From the NCBI GenBank assembly GCA_043718065.1, contig JAYSWJ010000086.1, forward strand, positions 1 through 64,000: a stretch of 64,000 nt of DNA. Reading direction: 5' to 3'. Under the pieces are notes generated by a model, which was given only the letters and a program-made list of their open reading frames with translations, ran no database searches and was not told the origin of the DNA. This DNA comes from JAAFIP01 sp043718065. GTDB taxonomy: Bacteria > Pseudomonadota > Gammaproteobacteria > Burkholderiales > Burkholderiaceae_C. Below are positions 33,026 through 41,609 of this stretch, piece by piece. Position numbers and translations under genes: made by a program. Every line of letters begins with the position of its first letter. The stretch's first letter is position 1.

Positions 33026-33543
33026 TTGCAGCCCCCCAGCTTCGTGCACTCGGCTTTTAGGGCGGCTTCATTGGCGACCAGCTCCCGATCCTTTTGGTCG
33101 CAGCGCGTAGCTGCCGCTGCCATCTCGCTGGCCATTTGGGCAGAGTTAACTTTGCCGTAGAGATTTTGCACATATTGCGCCTTGCTGGCCTCTAAGTCTT
33201 TTTGCTCTTGCGCACATGATTGGCGATGATCTAGTACCGCGCCCTTTGCGTTGGGATAGTAAATATCTTGCAAATCGCGTAATCGCCTGGTGCGTTGACT
33301 CTCAGTAATTAACGCTTCCAATCGTTGGGCTTCGGTCTGTGGTTTTGCGCTACTTGAAGAGGTTGTGGCTGGTGCATTTTGCCCTGCTGCAGGCCGCACT
33401 TGAATGGTGCCGCCCTTGGCCTGACAGGGCCCATCTTGGAACGCTACTTTACCATCCGCTGCAGTACATTTATTAATTGCCCAGCTCGCCGGTTGTATTG
33501 CCAAGAGCAGCGCCAGCGCACTAATTTTTAGAATTGATTTCAT
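33022..33543 (-). CDS. DUF4124-like exported protein
   Basis: A 173-residue protein with a signal peptide (MKSILKISALALLLAIQPASWA), then INKCTAADGKVAFQDGPCQ, the short DUF4124 strand motif, followed by a Ser/Thr linker and a long charged helix with several Cys (SCAQEQKDLEA, CDQKDRE, CTKLGGCK). It begins 8 bases after the repressor stop and is probably co-transcribed with it. Function unknown; a lysogenic-conversion role is inferred from position. Confidence 0.75.
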   Translation of the reverse strand: MKSILKISALALLLAIQPASWAINKCTAADGKVAFQDGPCQAKGGTIQVRPAAGQNAPATTSSSSAKPQTEAQRLEALITESQRTRRLRDLQDIYYPNAKGAVLDHRQSCAQEQKDLEASKAQYVQNLYGKVNSAQMASEMAAAATRCDQKDRELVANEAALKAECTKLGGCK

Positions 33544-33551
33544 TGTTGCCT

Positions 33552-34358
33552 TTAAAATTTGCAGCCATGCCACACCACGCGGCCTAGCACTGTGAGCTGA
33601 TCGGCCTCTTTGGAGGTAAGCGTCTCGGTGCCGTAGCGTTGATTGTCTGAGATCACGTCCACCGTGCCATTTATTTTAAAACGCAGGCGTTTGACCAGCA
33701 AGCTGCCATGCAGCTGGATAACATAGACACCCTCGGCCCGCTGAGTAGCGATACGCATGTCCAACAGCAGCAGGTCGGCATCGTTGATGGTTGGCGTCAT
33801 GCTATCGCCACGCACCTGAATTACGCACACTTGCTCGGGTGCGCAGCCAAGAGATTGAGTTAGCCACTGTCGTTTAAAGACCAGGTGATCCACTACAGAT
33901 TCGTCATGGATTAAAGAGCCACCACCAGCGCTGGCGTGTACGTCGTGCCTCGGAACCAAGATAAAAGCTGCCGCTTGATCAATCAATTTTTTAGTTGAAT
34001 CTGCTGCAGAAAAATAGTTTGACAGCAATGCCTTTGCTTGGGTCTGTTCACGCTTGCCTGCAAGCCTTTCCTCGGCCACTATGTCCGAGAAATTAAGCCC
34101 TGAATTTGCGCTTTTAGCAATGCGTTCTTCTTTGACATTTAAGCGCTGAAGTTGGTCTGCGGTGATGCCTGTCAGTATGAAATTAATGTCGGCTCCGGCA
34201 GATGCTAAGGCAGCTAGGTAATCCGCATCAGGCGAGCGCTGCCCCGACTCGTAGTTTTGTTGCGAGCGTCCAGAAATTGAACACTTTTCAGCCAGTGCCT
34301 CCTGGCTCAACCCCAAGGCTTTTCGCTCGCTTTTTAGCCTTTGCGAGAAATCACGCAC
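33552..34358 (-). CDS. Phage repressor (XRE helix-turn-helix plus S24 peptidase)
   Basis: A 268-residue CI/LexA-type repressor. The N-terminal HTH covers about residues 6-60 (LGLSQEALAEKCSISGRSQQ), and the C-terminal S24 domain has the Ser in RGDSMTPT (~186) and Lys in LLVKRL (~223), with a possible Ala-Gly cleavage site at ASAGGG (~144). This arrangement predicts RecA-dependent induction by DNA damage, unlike the c protein of Mu. Starts with GTG, preceded by AGGA. Divergent from the early operon. Confidence 0.92.
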   Translation of the reverse strand: MRDFSQRLKSERKALGLSQEALAEKCSISGRSQQNYESGQRSPDADYLAALASAGADINFILTGITADQLQRLNVKEERIAKSANSGLNFSDIVAEERLAGKREQTQAKALLSNYFSAADSTKKLIDQAAAFILVPRHDVHASAGGGSLIHDESVVDHLVFKRQWLTQSLGCAPEQVCVIQVRGDSMTPTINDADLLLLDMRIATQRAEGVYVIQLHGSLLVKRLRFKINGTVDVISDNQRYGTETLTSKEADQLTVLGRVVWHGCKF

Positions 34359-34374
34359 AAATATTCCTAAAAAA

Positions 34375-34406
34375 GTGTTGACAACACGAACAAACGTGCG
34401 TAATAA
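34375..34406 (+). promoter_or_regulatory. Early promoter Pe with overlapping operator
   Basis: TTGACA (34378-34383), 17-base spacer, TAATAA (34401-34406): nearly consensus sigma70. The -35 lies inside a perfect 13-bp palindrome GTGTTG-A-CAACAC (34375-34387), and inverted GTGCGT/ACGCAC segments flank the site (34353-34358, 34396-34401). The palindrome is the best operator candidate for the S24 repressor and also lies in the presumed repressor promoter on the other strand. Confidence 0.75.
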
Positions 34407-34448
34407 TCAAATCCATACAAATAAACCATGTTTATCAAGGCTAAATAA

Positions 34449-34685
34449 ATGACACCAAACGATATTAAAGCAGCAATTGCAAGAGCTGGCACTAGCCAAG
34501 CTGCAATTGCTGAACATATGAAAATTTCTAAGGGTAGTGTGTGGCGCGTAGTCAACGGCACGTTGCGCAGCACACGCATTGAGGCTGAGCTGCAAAAGCT
34601 TACTGGCAAACCACTCCATGCAGCCAAGCCAGTGAAAGGTCGGCAAAAGTCTGTTTGGAATGGACGTGCAGGGGTTTCATCATGA
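34449..34685 (+). CDS. Ner-like DNA-binding regulator
   Basis: A 78-residue helix-turn-helix protein (IKAAIARAGTSQAAIAEHM, ISKGSVWRVVNGT). First gene of the early operon opposite the repressor, the place of ner in Mu, where Ner down-regulates early and repressor transcription. The end (KPVKGRQKSVWNG) is basic. Overlaps the next gene by ATGA. Confidence 0.75.
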   Translation: MTPNDIKAAIARAGTSQAAIAEHMKISKGSVWRVVNGTLRSTRIEAELQKLTGKPLHAAKPVKGRQKSVWNGRAGVSS

Positions 34686-35143
34686 GCGAACAATTCTGCA
34701 ACGATATAAAGCCCTACCTCTCACAAGCCTACGGCATATGGAAAGATGAGATGCGTGATTTTGATCTTCTGCGCACACAGCGGGAGCTTGTTTACTGGAT
34801 CGCCCAAGCCATTCGAGCGCGCGCGCGGATCGAGCACCAAGAAATTAACTCTAAATATATTGGATCACGAGCCGGGGTTGTCGTGATACCCCCGCGTGAA
34901 ACGCACGCGTGGGAGGCTGATCTTCTTGTCAAACTAACTACGCCGAGGAATACACCCAGTCAAGTTAAAGCCAAATTCGCCGAGCAAGGTCAGCCTGTCT
35001 CGGATTGGGCAGATAAAAACAAATTCCCGAGAGACGCAGTGTACCGCGTCCTTAACGGTTTTACGCCATGCAAGCGAGGCCAGGCCCTCGCTATCGCCGT
35101 GAAGTTGGGCATTAAGCCCGCACCAAAAGGTAGTGCGACATGA
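34682..35143 (+). CDS. BcepMu gp16-family DNA-binding protein with N-terminal extension
   Basis: A 153-residue protein. Its last ~60 residues (QVKAKFAEQGQPVSDWADKN, VYRVLNGFTPCKRGQALAIA, LGIKPAP) have the pattern of the BcepMu gp16 family, normally only 70-90 residues. The first ~90 residues (helical, RELVYWIAQAIRARARIEHQ) are extra and unrecognised, so this looks like a fusion of two domains. Probably a second early regulator. Start in an ATGA overlap. Confidence 0.65.
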   Translation: MSEQFCNDIKPYLSQAYGIWKDEMRDFDLLRTQRELVYWIAQAIRARARIEHQEINSKYIGSRAGVVVIPPRETHAWEADLLVKLTTPRNTPSQVKAKFAEQGQPVSDWADKNKFPRDAVYRVLNGFTPCKRGQALAIAVKLGIKPAPKGSAT

Positions 35144-35397
35144 GCCTAGCCCTAGACCTCTATGTCCAAGCCTTTGGCTGTGGCCGCACACCGCGCAGCA
35201 TGCCTTATCAAGACGGTGCCAAGGCTGCATTGCAGCGCATTTTTGAGGGATCGCCTACACCCGAAGGCATGCCCGCCGCGGTGCCTTTTTCTCCAGGGTC
35301 ACCTGAGTTTGATGCCTATCTGTCTGGCCGCCAAGAGGGCCATCAGATAGCCGCTGACTTTATGAAGACCTGCTCTGCTTGGGGGGTGCCCGCATGA
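35140..35397 (+). CDS. Hypothetical early phage protein
   Basis: An 85-residue soluble protein (SLALDLYVQAFGCGR..., SGRQEGHQIAADF). No domain recognised. It sits in a chain of ATGA-overlapping early genes, which supports it being real. Confidence 0.65.
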   Translation: MSLALDLYVQAFGCGRTPRSMPYQDGAKAALQRIFEGSPTPEGMPAAVPFSPGSPEFDAYLSGRQEGHQIAADFMKTCSAWGVPA

Positions 35398-35720
35398 GCG
35401 CCACCACTACTACCGATAAAGCCCACCCCGTGCCTGAGCCAGTGCGCAAAGTGTGCGACCTATTCCGCTTGCTAGCGGGCTACGAAGTCAACGGCCTAGC
35501 CCCCGGCGAGATAGCCAAGGGCCTGAACGTCGGCGCGCCCTGGGTCAGCGTCAACCTGCCAGGCCTGGCTGAGCTGGGTTTTGTAGAGCGGGTGGGTGAG
35601 ACCAACCGCTGGCGGCTGGGTGTGTCGTTTTTGCGAATCGCCAACACCGTGTTCGTTGCTAATGCCCAGGCGCAAGAGCAGCTGGTGGAGCGCATGAAGC
35701 GCATTGCCACCCCTTTGTAA
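35394..35720 (+). CDS. IclR-like winged-helix protein
   Basis: A 108-residue protein with a winged-helix segment: VCDLFRLLAGYEVNGLAPGEIAK, LNVGAPWVSVNLPGLAELGFVERV, NRWRLG. This is the DNA-binding half of IclR-type regulators without a ligand domain. Starts in an ATGA overlap with the previous gene (start at 35394, not the upstream in-frame codon). Similar small proteins occur in early regions of Mu-like phages. Confidence 0.7.
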   Translation: MSATTTTDKAHPVPEPVRKVCDLFRLLAGYEVNGLAPGEIAKGLNVGAPWVSVNLPGLAELGFVERVGETNRWRLGVSFLRIANTVFVANAQAQEQLVERMKRIATPL

Positions 35721-35740
35721 GCCAGAACACTATTTATTTC

Positions 35741-35776
35741 ATAGCTGCCTGAGCAATGAATGCTTGGACTGCAGCA
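35741..35776 (+). repeat. Dispersed repeat, copy 8 (inside the prophage)
   Basis: ATAGCTGCCTGAGCAATGAA then TGCAGCAC and a T tract; preceded by TATTTATTTC as in other copies. It lies in the only gap of the early operon, between 35720 and 35804, and provides a false upstream start for the next gene. Confidence 0.5.
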
Positions 35777-35803
35777 CTTTTTTACCTTTATTTGAAAGAC
35801 TTT

Positions 35804-36691
35804 ATGGCACGTAAATCCACCGCAACCCCGCAAGACAAAGACGCGACCGATGCCGCTGTCACGCTGCAGCCGCTGAACCAGATGGCCATCATCACCAATG
35901 AGACCGAGGAGCGCGTGTTTGCGCTGGCTCAGGAGCTGGGCTATGCCGGGTCGCTCACGTTGGGCGGCGTCGAAGACGAGCTTCGCTTTTACCAACACCG
36001 CACCGTAGAGGCGATGCTGGAGCTGGGTAAGCGCCTGTTAATTCTGAAAGAAGTCAGCCCGCACGGCGAGTTTGAGCGACGTGCTGAGCTGCTGGGCTTT
36101 GCCTTATCGAGCGCTCAACGGTTTATGAGTGCTGCTAAAAAAGTGGCCAAATCCCCCCCCGCGGGTCTTTTGGCCTCCAAAGTTAAAGATCAAAAAGCCT
36201 TTTTAGAGCTTATTACACATGACGATGACGTTGTCGAAAACCTTGGGAGTATGGACAATTTTGATCGCATGAGCGCCAGCCAACTGCGCGCTGCAGCGCG
36301 GGATTTGATGCGCAATTTGGGCTCGGCGGAAGAGATATCAGCGGCTAAATCCGACAAGCTAGTAAAAATGGAGCTGCAGCTCAAAAGAAAACAGGTAGCC
36401 TGCACAGATTGGCCTGACGCTTTCTCGGTTCTGATGGATCAGACCGTTTGTGCGGGCAAAGATTTGCACAAAGCGCTTGATGCGCTCAAGGCGGTGTTGC
36501 AAACGGCTATTCAAGTGCGCCCAGAGGGCGATCAAGAAGAGGCCAGCCTCATCAGGGCTCAAGACAGTTTGGCTGAAGTAATGCAGGCCACTCTTAGTAA
36601 GGCCTGCAAGCGCAGCGCAGAGCTGGCGCTGCTGTTTGACCAGACTATCTCGCCCGGCACAACAGCTGGCTTTGTGGAGCAGCCAGCATGA
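35804..36691 (+). CDS. DUF3102 domain phage protein
   Basis: A 295-residue protein. The DUF3102-like core (LRFYQHRTVEAMLELGKRLLILKE, LGFALSSAQRFMSAAKK) is followed by helical regions and an Ala/Glu-rich end. DUF3102 proteins occur near ParB-like and early replication genes; function unknown. Start is ATG 35804 (MARKSTATPQ) with upstream GAAAG; a longer frame begins inside the repeat copy. Stop overlaps the next ATG. Confidence 0.75.
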   Translation: MARKSTATPQDKDATDAAVTLQPLNQMAIITNETEERVFALAQELGYAGSLTLGGVEDELRFYQHRTVEAMLELGKRLLILKEVSPHGEFERRAELLGFALSSAQRFMSAAKKVAKSPPAGLLASKVKDQKAFLELITHDDDVVENLGSMDNFDRMSASQLRAAARDLMRNLGSAEEISAAKSDKLVKMELQLKRKQVACTDWPDAFSVLMDQTVCAGKDLHKALDALKAVLQTAIQVRPEGDQEEASLIRAQDSLAEVMQATLSKACKRSAELALLFDQTISPGTTAGFVEQPA

Positions 36692-36912
36692 GTATGCTGA
36701 CCCTGCCCTTGGTGTCCATGACATCAGATCAGGCGCTGCGCCGAATATTTTTGGCCGCCAATCATGCTGAGATGTTGGTGCATCTTTGCCATGCTGGCCA
36801 AGATTTACCTCCGACTGAGCGCGAAGAGTATTCGCAAGAGCTGAGGGATGTGATCGGCAGCATTCGTAAATTGGTTCACGCGGCAGCGCCGCAAATTGCT
36901 TACCCAGAGTGA
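36688..36912 (+). CDS. Hypothetical small helical phage protein
   Basis: A 74-residue mostly helical protein (DQALRRIFLAANHAEMLVHL, EREEYSQELRDVIGSIRKL). No family recognised. Overlaps the preceding gene by ATGA and ends four bases before the transposase start. Confidence 0.65.
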   Translation: MSMLTLPLVSMTSDQALRRIFLAANHAEMLVHLCHAGQDLPPTEREEYSQELRDVIGSIRKLVHAAAPQIAYPE

Positions 36913-36916
36913 ATTT

Positions 36917-38719
36917 ATGGACAAGACCCTGCCATCAGACCTGGTGCGTGAGCTGCTTGCGCTGCATGATGCCCATGCGGCCACCGGGCACGGCCTGCGC
37001 CAACAGCTGCTTAACGACTTTGCTGCGGCGAAAGGTGTTTCTTTGCATAAGGTGTATGGCTGGCTGCGCCAGCACACGGGTTTTAAGCCGCTGCGTAAAA
37101 AACGCAGCGACAGCGGCTCTACTATTTTGGCCAAAGACGCGCTGCTTTTTATGGCGGCAAGTATGAGCGAAAGTGTGCGCAACACTGGTGTGGCCACTAA
37201 GCCCATACCTGTAGCGATGAATATCGCGCACACCAACGGCTTCGATGTCAATGTGTCGGCCAGCACTATAGGCCGACAGTTGCGCCAAGGCAGACTAGAT
37301 GTGGTGGCTCAAGCCCAAGCCCGCAACCACCTGCGTCAGCGTAGTTTGTACCCCAACCATGTGCACCAGATCGACCCCTCGCTTTGCCTGATCTATTACA
37401 TGGGCGGGCGTCAGCACATGGTGCGTGAACAGGAATTTAACAAAAACAAGCCTGCCGCTGCTGACAAGATCAAGCTGAAGGTGTGGCGCTACGTGCGCTA
37501 CGACCATGCCAGCGGCACACTGGATGTACGTTATTACGAAGCGGCGGGTGAGAACCAGCACAGTCTGTTTGAGTTTATTTGCCACACGTGGGCAAAGCAT
37601 GATAAGCGCGTCAGCTATGGAGTGCCCAAAATGCTGCTGTGGGACAAAGGCAGTGCCAATACGAGCACGGGTATTAAGCGCCTGTTAGACGCGCTGCTCG
37701 TCAACCACGCAACCCACGCCACACACCATGCATGGGTTAAGGGTGGTGTCGAGAGCGGCAACTGGATTGTGGAGCGCCACTTTGAAAGCCGCCTGAAAGA
37801 CGAGCCAGTGGACAACATAGCGCAGCTTAACGCGAGCGCCGAGAACTGGGTGCGAGACTATAACGCCAATGTTATGCATCACATCGACAGCCGCATCGTG
37901 CGTGATGACGGCAAGCGTAATGTGCGCGATGACTTGTGGAGCTTGATTGCGCATACGCCTGAGGTTTTAATCGAGATGCCTGCGCGGGATGTGTGCGCCT
38001 ATTTCATGCGGGGCAAAGACGACACGCGCCAGGTGCGCAATGGCCATATTAGCTTTGTGCATCCGCAATCTGGTAAGAGCGAGCTGTACAACCTGCAAGA
38101 CTATGCGCACGAGTTTGCCAATGGTGAGACCCTGAAGGTCAGCCCTATGCTCTTAGGTGACTGCGTTTTACGCGTAGAAATAACGCTCAACAACCAGTCG
38201 CCCCTGCACGTTGAGGTCAAGCCCGAGCGTGACTTTGATGCCTTTGGCCGCACTATGAGTGCGGTGGTGATGGGCGAAGAGCGCCGCACGGCGCCGCATA
38301 CTGCTGCGCAAGAAGCGGCCAAGCAAATAGCGCTGACAGCCTACGGCTCAACCTCGCTTGCAGAGGCCGAAGCTAAGCGTACAAAAAACGTTCGGCCATT
38401 TGCACATTTCAACGATGGCAAAGGCGTCGTGGCGCACAGTCATCTTGGTGCTGACGATCTGCCGTCAAGGCTACTGCCTGCTCCGCAGGCTATTGAGTCA
38501 ATTGATGCGGATTCGCTGCATGCATCCAAAGTACAGCGCGTACTCAAGGGATTTGAATTGGCAGCAACGCTAGCAGATATGGGTATTGAAATGAGCCGTG
38601 AGCGTAATGCACTGGTTGCACAGTTGCACCCTAATGGGGTGCCAGAGGATGCCTTGCCTGCTTTGTGCGCCCGCCTGCAGGTACGCGCTGGCCTGCGCAT
38701 CGTAGGGGGTGATGTATGA
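36917..38719 (+). CDS. MuA-like DDE transposase
   Basis: A 600-residue integrase-core transposase. DDE residues are visible in VHQIDPS (Asp ~152), LLWDKGSAN (Asp ~241) and KGGVESGNW (Glu ~279). An N-terminal HTH part and a C-terminal mu/core domain (TLKVSPMLLGDCVLRVEI) follow the MuA plan. It cuts the prophage ends and performs replicative transposition. The ATG at 36917 is used; the TTG seven codons upstream is less likely. Overlaps the ATPase gene by ATGA. Confidence 0.92.
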   Translation: MDKTLPSDLVRELLALHDAHAATGHGLRQQLLNDFAAAKGVSLHKVYGWLRQHTGFKPLRKKRSDSGSTILAKDALLFMAASMSESVRNTGVATKPIPVAMNIAHTNGFDVNVSASTIGRQLRQGRLDVVAQAQARNHLRQRSLYPNHVHQIDPSLCLIYYMGGRQHMVREQEFNKNKPAAADKIKLKVWRYVRYDHASGTLDVRYYEAAGENQHSLFEFICHTWAKHDKRVSYGVPKMLLWDKGSANTSTGIKRLLDALLVNHATHATHHAWVKGGVESGNWIVERHFESRLKDEPVDNIAQLNASAENWVRDYNANVMHHIDSRIVRDDGKRNVRDDLWSLIAHTPEVLIEMPARDVCAYFMRGKDDTRQVRNGHISFVHPQSGKSELYNLQDYAHEFANGETLKVSPMLLGDCVLRVEITLNNQSPLHVEVKPERDFDAFGRTMSAVVMGEERRTAPHTAAQEAAKQIALTAYGSTSLAEAEAKRTKNVRPFAHFNDGKGVVAHSHLGADDLPSRLLPAPQAIESIDADSLHASKVQRVLKGFELAATLADMGIEMSRERNALVAQLHPNGVPEDALPALCARLQVRAGLRIVGGDV

Positions 38720-39924
38720 GCGCCCTGAGCCTTTTACTGACCCAGCTGGGATTGACCCAAAGCGACCTGGTCAAAAGCCTGCGCCTGACGCGCAGCACGG
38801 TCAGCCGCATGGTGTCTACCGGGCAATGGCCTGCGCGCGGTGGTGCCCAGGTGCGTGATGAAGTGGTGGCCTATTTGCGCATGCAAGGTGCCATGCTGGT
38901 GGCTTTGCGCACCCTGCCGCCCATAACGCCAGCCCCCAATAAGTTGGCCCCAGCAAGTGTGCAACCTGCTGAGGCCGAATCCCCCGGAGCTCTGCTCTCA
39001 AACGTTACCCCAAAGGAAGACCCTATGTTACTGCAAAACGAAGCCCTCACGCCAGAGGCAAAAGCACATTTTGGGCTGCTGCGCAACCCATTCGTCGATG
39101 ATATACAAAGCTGCGCCGACGTGTACCAGACGCAGCCCATCGCCAACGTGCGCGCCGCCCTGCTAGACGCAGCGCTGAACCACGGCTTTATCGGCGTGGT
39201 GGGCGAAAGCGGCTCGGGCAAAAGCACGCTGGCCGAAGACCTGGAGGAGCGCGTCAAAGCCGACAAGCGCGACATCATTATTATTCGCCCCTACGTGCTG
39301 GCAATGGAGGCGAACGACAATGCAGGCAAGACGCTGAAAAGCAGCCAAATTGCCGAGGCCATAGCCCATGCGCTAGACCCGAGACTAAAGGTTAAAAGCA
39401 GTGCACAAGCCCGATTTACCCAGGTGCACGATCTGCTCAAGGCCAGCCGCAACACCGGCACACGCCACCTGCTTTTGATCGAAGAGGCGCACTGCCTGCC
39501 CACCGCTACGCTCAAGCACTTGAAGCGCTTTTTAGAGCTCAAAGACGGCATGCGCCGCACGCTGGGGGTGGCGCTGATTGCCCAGCCCGAGCTGCTGCGC
39601 CTTTTAAACAGCAACAACGGCGAGGTGCGCGAGGTAATGCAGCGCTGCGAGCTGGTGACCCTGCCGCCGCTGGACGGCGACTTAGAGGGCTACCTGCGCC
39701 ACAAGCTGCGCAACAGCAGCGCAAGTTTTGATGCCGTGTTTGGCAAAGACGCGATAGATGCCATACGCCAGCGCCTGATCTACATGCCCCGCGACGGCAA
39801 AGCCAAAGACGCGCAAAGCCAGTGCTACCCCCTGATGGTGAACAACCTGGTATGCCGCGCCATGAACGCCGCTACCAAGGCAGGCTGGCCCACGGTCGAC
39901 GCACAAGTCATTGCCAAGTGCTAA
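38716..39924 (+). CDS. MuB-like AAA+ ATPase
   Basis: A 402-residue ATPase with an N-terminal HTH (LGLTQSDLVKSLRLTRSTVS), a Pro/Ala linker and an AAA+ domain: Walker A GESGSGKST (~163), Walker B LLLIEEAHC (~252), TLGVALIAQPELL. This is the TniB/MuB/ExeA type that picks target DNA and activates the transposase. Immediately follows the transposase, with ATGA coupling. Confidence 0.92.
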   Translation: MSALSLLLTQLGLTQSDLVKSLRLTRSTVSRMVSTGQWPARGGAQVRDEVVAYLRMQGAMLVALRTLPPITPAPNKLAPASVQPAEAESPGALLSNVTPKEDPMLLQNEALTPEAKAHFGLLRNPFVDDIQSCADVYQTQPIANVRAALLDAALNHGFIGVVGESGSGKSTLAEDLEERVKADKRDIIIIRPYVLAMEANDNAGKTLKSSQIAEAIAHALDPRLKVKSSAQARFTQVHDLLKASRNTGTRHLLLIEEAHCLPTATLKHLKRFLELKDGMRRTLGVALIAQPELLRLLNSNNGEVREVMQRCELVTLPPLDGDLEGYLRHKLRNSSASFDAVFGKDAIDAIRQRLIYMPRDGKAKDAQSQCYPLMVNNLVCRAMNAATKAGWPTVDAQVIAKC

Positions 39925-39962
39925 GCCCCACAACACACAACACAACCCCAGGAGACACAACC

Positions 39963-40370
39963 ATGCTGTGCCAAGTTAAATTAATCCGCCCCGATGGTAG
40001 CCGCGCGCGCCATGTAGGCCACTACCCCAACCCCGGCATGGCAATGGATGTGCTGCAGGCGCTGCACCCTGACTGCAGCGTGAATGCAGCGGTGGCTCTA
40101 AAGGCTACGGCTACGCAAGGCAGCACGCCACCAGTAGGCCGCAGCTGCGACGAGCTGGGCGTATGCCAGAGCATCACCAGGGCTTGCCCGCCGCACACCA
40201 TATGTGCCCGCAAAACCGGCAGCTTTTACTTCGCGCCTGGTGCAATCGACGCGGGCAAAAATGAGCCTCGCAACCACGGCGGCTGGGTGCTAGACACCCT
40301 ATGGTACGACTGGGCCGCAGGCTTAATCATCCTGGCCATTTTGGGCGCTATTTGCGGGTGGCTGCAATGA
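39963..40370 (+). CDS. Hypothetical phage protein with C-terminal membrane helix
   Basis: A 135-residue protein with several Cys (DCS, RSCDELGVCQS, ACPPHTIC) and a C-terminal hydrophobic helix (WAAGLIILAILGAICGWL). Start at 39963 is preceded by a clear AGGAG. No family recognised. The Cys pattern suggests metal or disulfide structure. Confidence 0.7.
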   Translation: MLCQVKLIRPDGSRARHVGHYPNPGMAMDVLQALHPDCSVNAAVALKATATQGSTPPVGRSCDELGVCQSITRACPPHTICARKTGSFYFAPGAIDAGKNEPRNHGGWVLDTLWYDWAAGLIILAILGAICGWLQ

Positions 40371-40654
40371 AATTACGCGGCTTCGTTCGCCGGGCCTGCC
40401 TTTGGCAGCTGATGGAGGAAGGGCAGTTGTCTGTGAAACAGCTGGCCCTGCTGATCGGTGTAGATACCAACATTATGTTTCAAGCGCTGCACTACCTGCT
40501 GGGCCGCGGACTCGTGCAGGTTGACCCTGTGAAGGTGCGCATTGACGGCGCGCGCGGCGTGTTTATTTATGGCCTAACGCGTGCAGGTGCCGAGCTGGCG
40601 CTGACGCTAGAGCCGCAAGATGCGACGGCAGATGGCGCGGCGCTGACTGTTTAA
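40367..40654 (+). CDS. Winged-helix-like early protein
   Basis: A 95-residue basic protein (RGFVRRACLWQLMEEGQLSV, KQLALLIGVDTNIMFQALHY, GARGVFIYGLTRAGAEL) with a winged-helix look. Starts in an ATGA overlap with the membrane-helix gene. Function unknown. Confidence 0.65.
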   Translation: MKLRGFVRRACLWQLMEEGQLSVKQLALLIGVDTNIMFQALHYLLGRGLVQVDPVKVRIDGARGVFIYGLTRAGAELALTLEPQDATADGAALTV

Positions 40655-40669
40655 CTACGGAGAACCCCT

Positions 40670-41011
40670 ATGAGCACCACCCCACCTTTGGACAGCCTGG
40701 CCATCATTGTGCTGCACCACCTGCAGTCACGCGTGGGCAAGCACAGCGGCATCAGCGCGGCAGCGTTGTCGGCGCTGACGGGCCTGCCGCAGCGCACGCA
40801 GCGCAGCGCTATCAGCCTGCTGCGCGAGGCGGGGCATGCGGTGGTGGGTACACCCGAGACGGGCTACTACATGGCTGCCAACGCGCAGGAGCTGCGCGAG
40901 TGCTGCGCTTTCCTGCGCAGCCGTGCCCTGCACAGCCTAGTGATTGAGGCGCGGCTGATGCGCCTGAGCCTGCCGCAGCTGCTGGGGCAGATCAGCCTTG
41001 AGATGGCTTAA
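40670..41011 (+). CDS. Helix-turn-helix early protein
   Basis: A 113-residue protein with HTH-like SAAALSALTGLPQRTQRSAI and LLREAGHAVVGTPETGYYMA, typical of winged-helix transcription proteins (HTH_11 type). Preceded by GGAG. No further function visible. Confidence 0.65.
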   Translation: MSTTPPLDSLAIIVLHHLQSRVGKHSGISAAALSALTGLPQRTQRSAISLLREAGHAVVGTPETGYYMAANAQELRECCAFLRSRALHSLVIEARLMRLSLPQLLGQISLEMA

Positions 41012-41036
41012 ATTATTTTTACCTGGAGAAGAAACG

Positions 41037-41609
41037 ATGACTGAATTAGAAAAGCTGCAAACCGCAGCATTGCACCTGTCGCACTACACCGACGAGCTGC
41101 GCGCCGAGCTGCTGCTGCTGGACGCAGAGCTGACCGCGGCCAAAAACGCGCACATGCTGAGCATACGAGCGTTGACGCGCAAAGTAATCAAAGCCCAAGC
41201 GACGCTGGCCGAGGGCATCAAGGCGCAGCCTGCTTTGTTTGAAAAGCCGCGTACCTTCATCGTCGAAGGCATCAAGTTTGGCCTGCGCAAGCAGGTGGGC
41301 AAGATGGACTGGGCCGACGATGTGCAGCTGGTGCAGCGCCTGGACGAGCTGTTTGCCAAAGGCGAGGTCAGTCTGGTGCAATACGAGCAAGCGATAGAGA
41401 CGCGCTATGCCGTAGTCGCCAAGGGCCTGGAAAAGCTGGACGCCAAAACCTTAAAACGCCTGGGCGTCACGGTAGAGGCTGACAGCGACGCGGTAGAGAT
41501 TAAAAGCGTGGATGGCGATGTAGAAAAAATGGTTAAAGCTGTCATCAAAGACGCCATGCGCGATGCGGCCAATGATGCCGACGCAGCGCCCCAGCCGGAG
41601 CGTGCGTGA
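41037..41609 (+). CDS. Gam-like host-nuclease inhibitor (tentative)
   Basis: A 190-residue protein with the plan of Mu Gam: N-terminal coiled coil (DELRAELLLLDAELTAAKNA), a middle strand region (RTFIVEGIKFGLRKQVGKM) and a C-terminal segment KLDAKTLKRLGVTVEADSDA. Gam binds linear DNA ends and blocks RecBCD. Its place after the B gene also fits. Sequence similarity is weak by eye. Start at 41037 has a strong GGAG. Confidence 0.5.
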   Translation: MTELEKLQTAALHLSHYTDELRAELLLLDAELTAAKNAHMLSIRALTRKVIKAQATLAEGIKAQPALFEKPRTFIVEGIKFGLRKQVGKMDWADDVQLVQRLDELFAKGEVSLVQYEQAIETRYAVVAKGLEKLDAKTLKRLGVTVEADSDAVEIKSVDGDVEKMVKAVIKDAMRDAANDADAAPQPERA

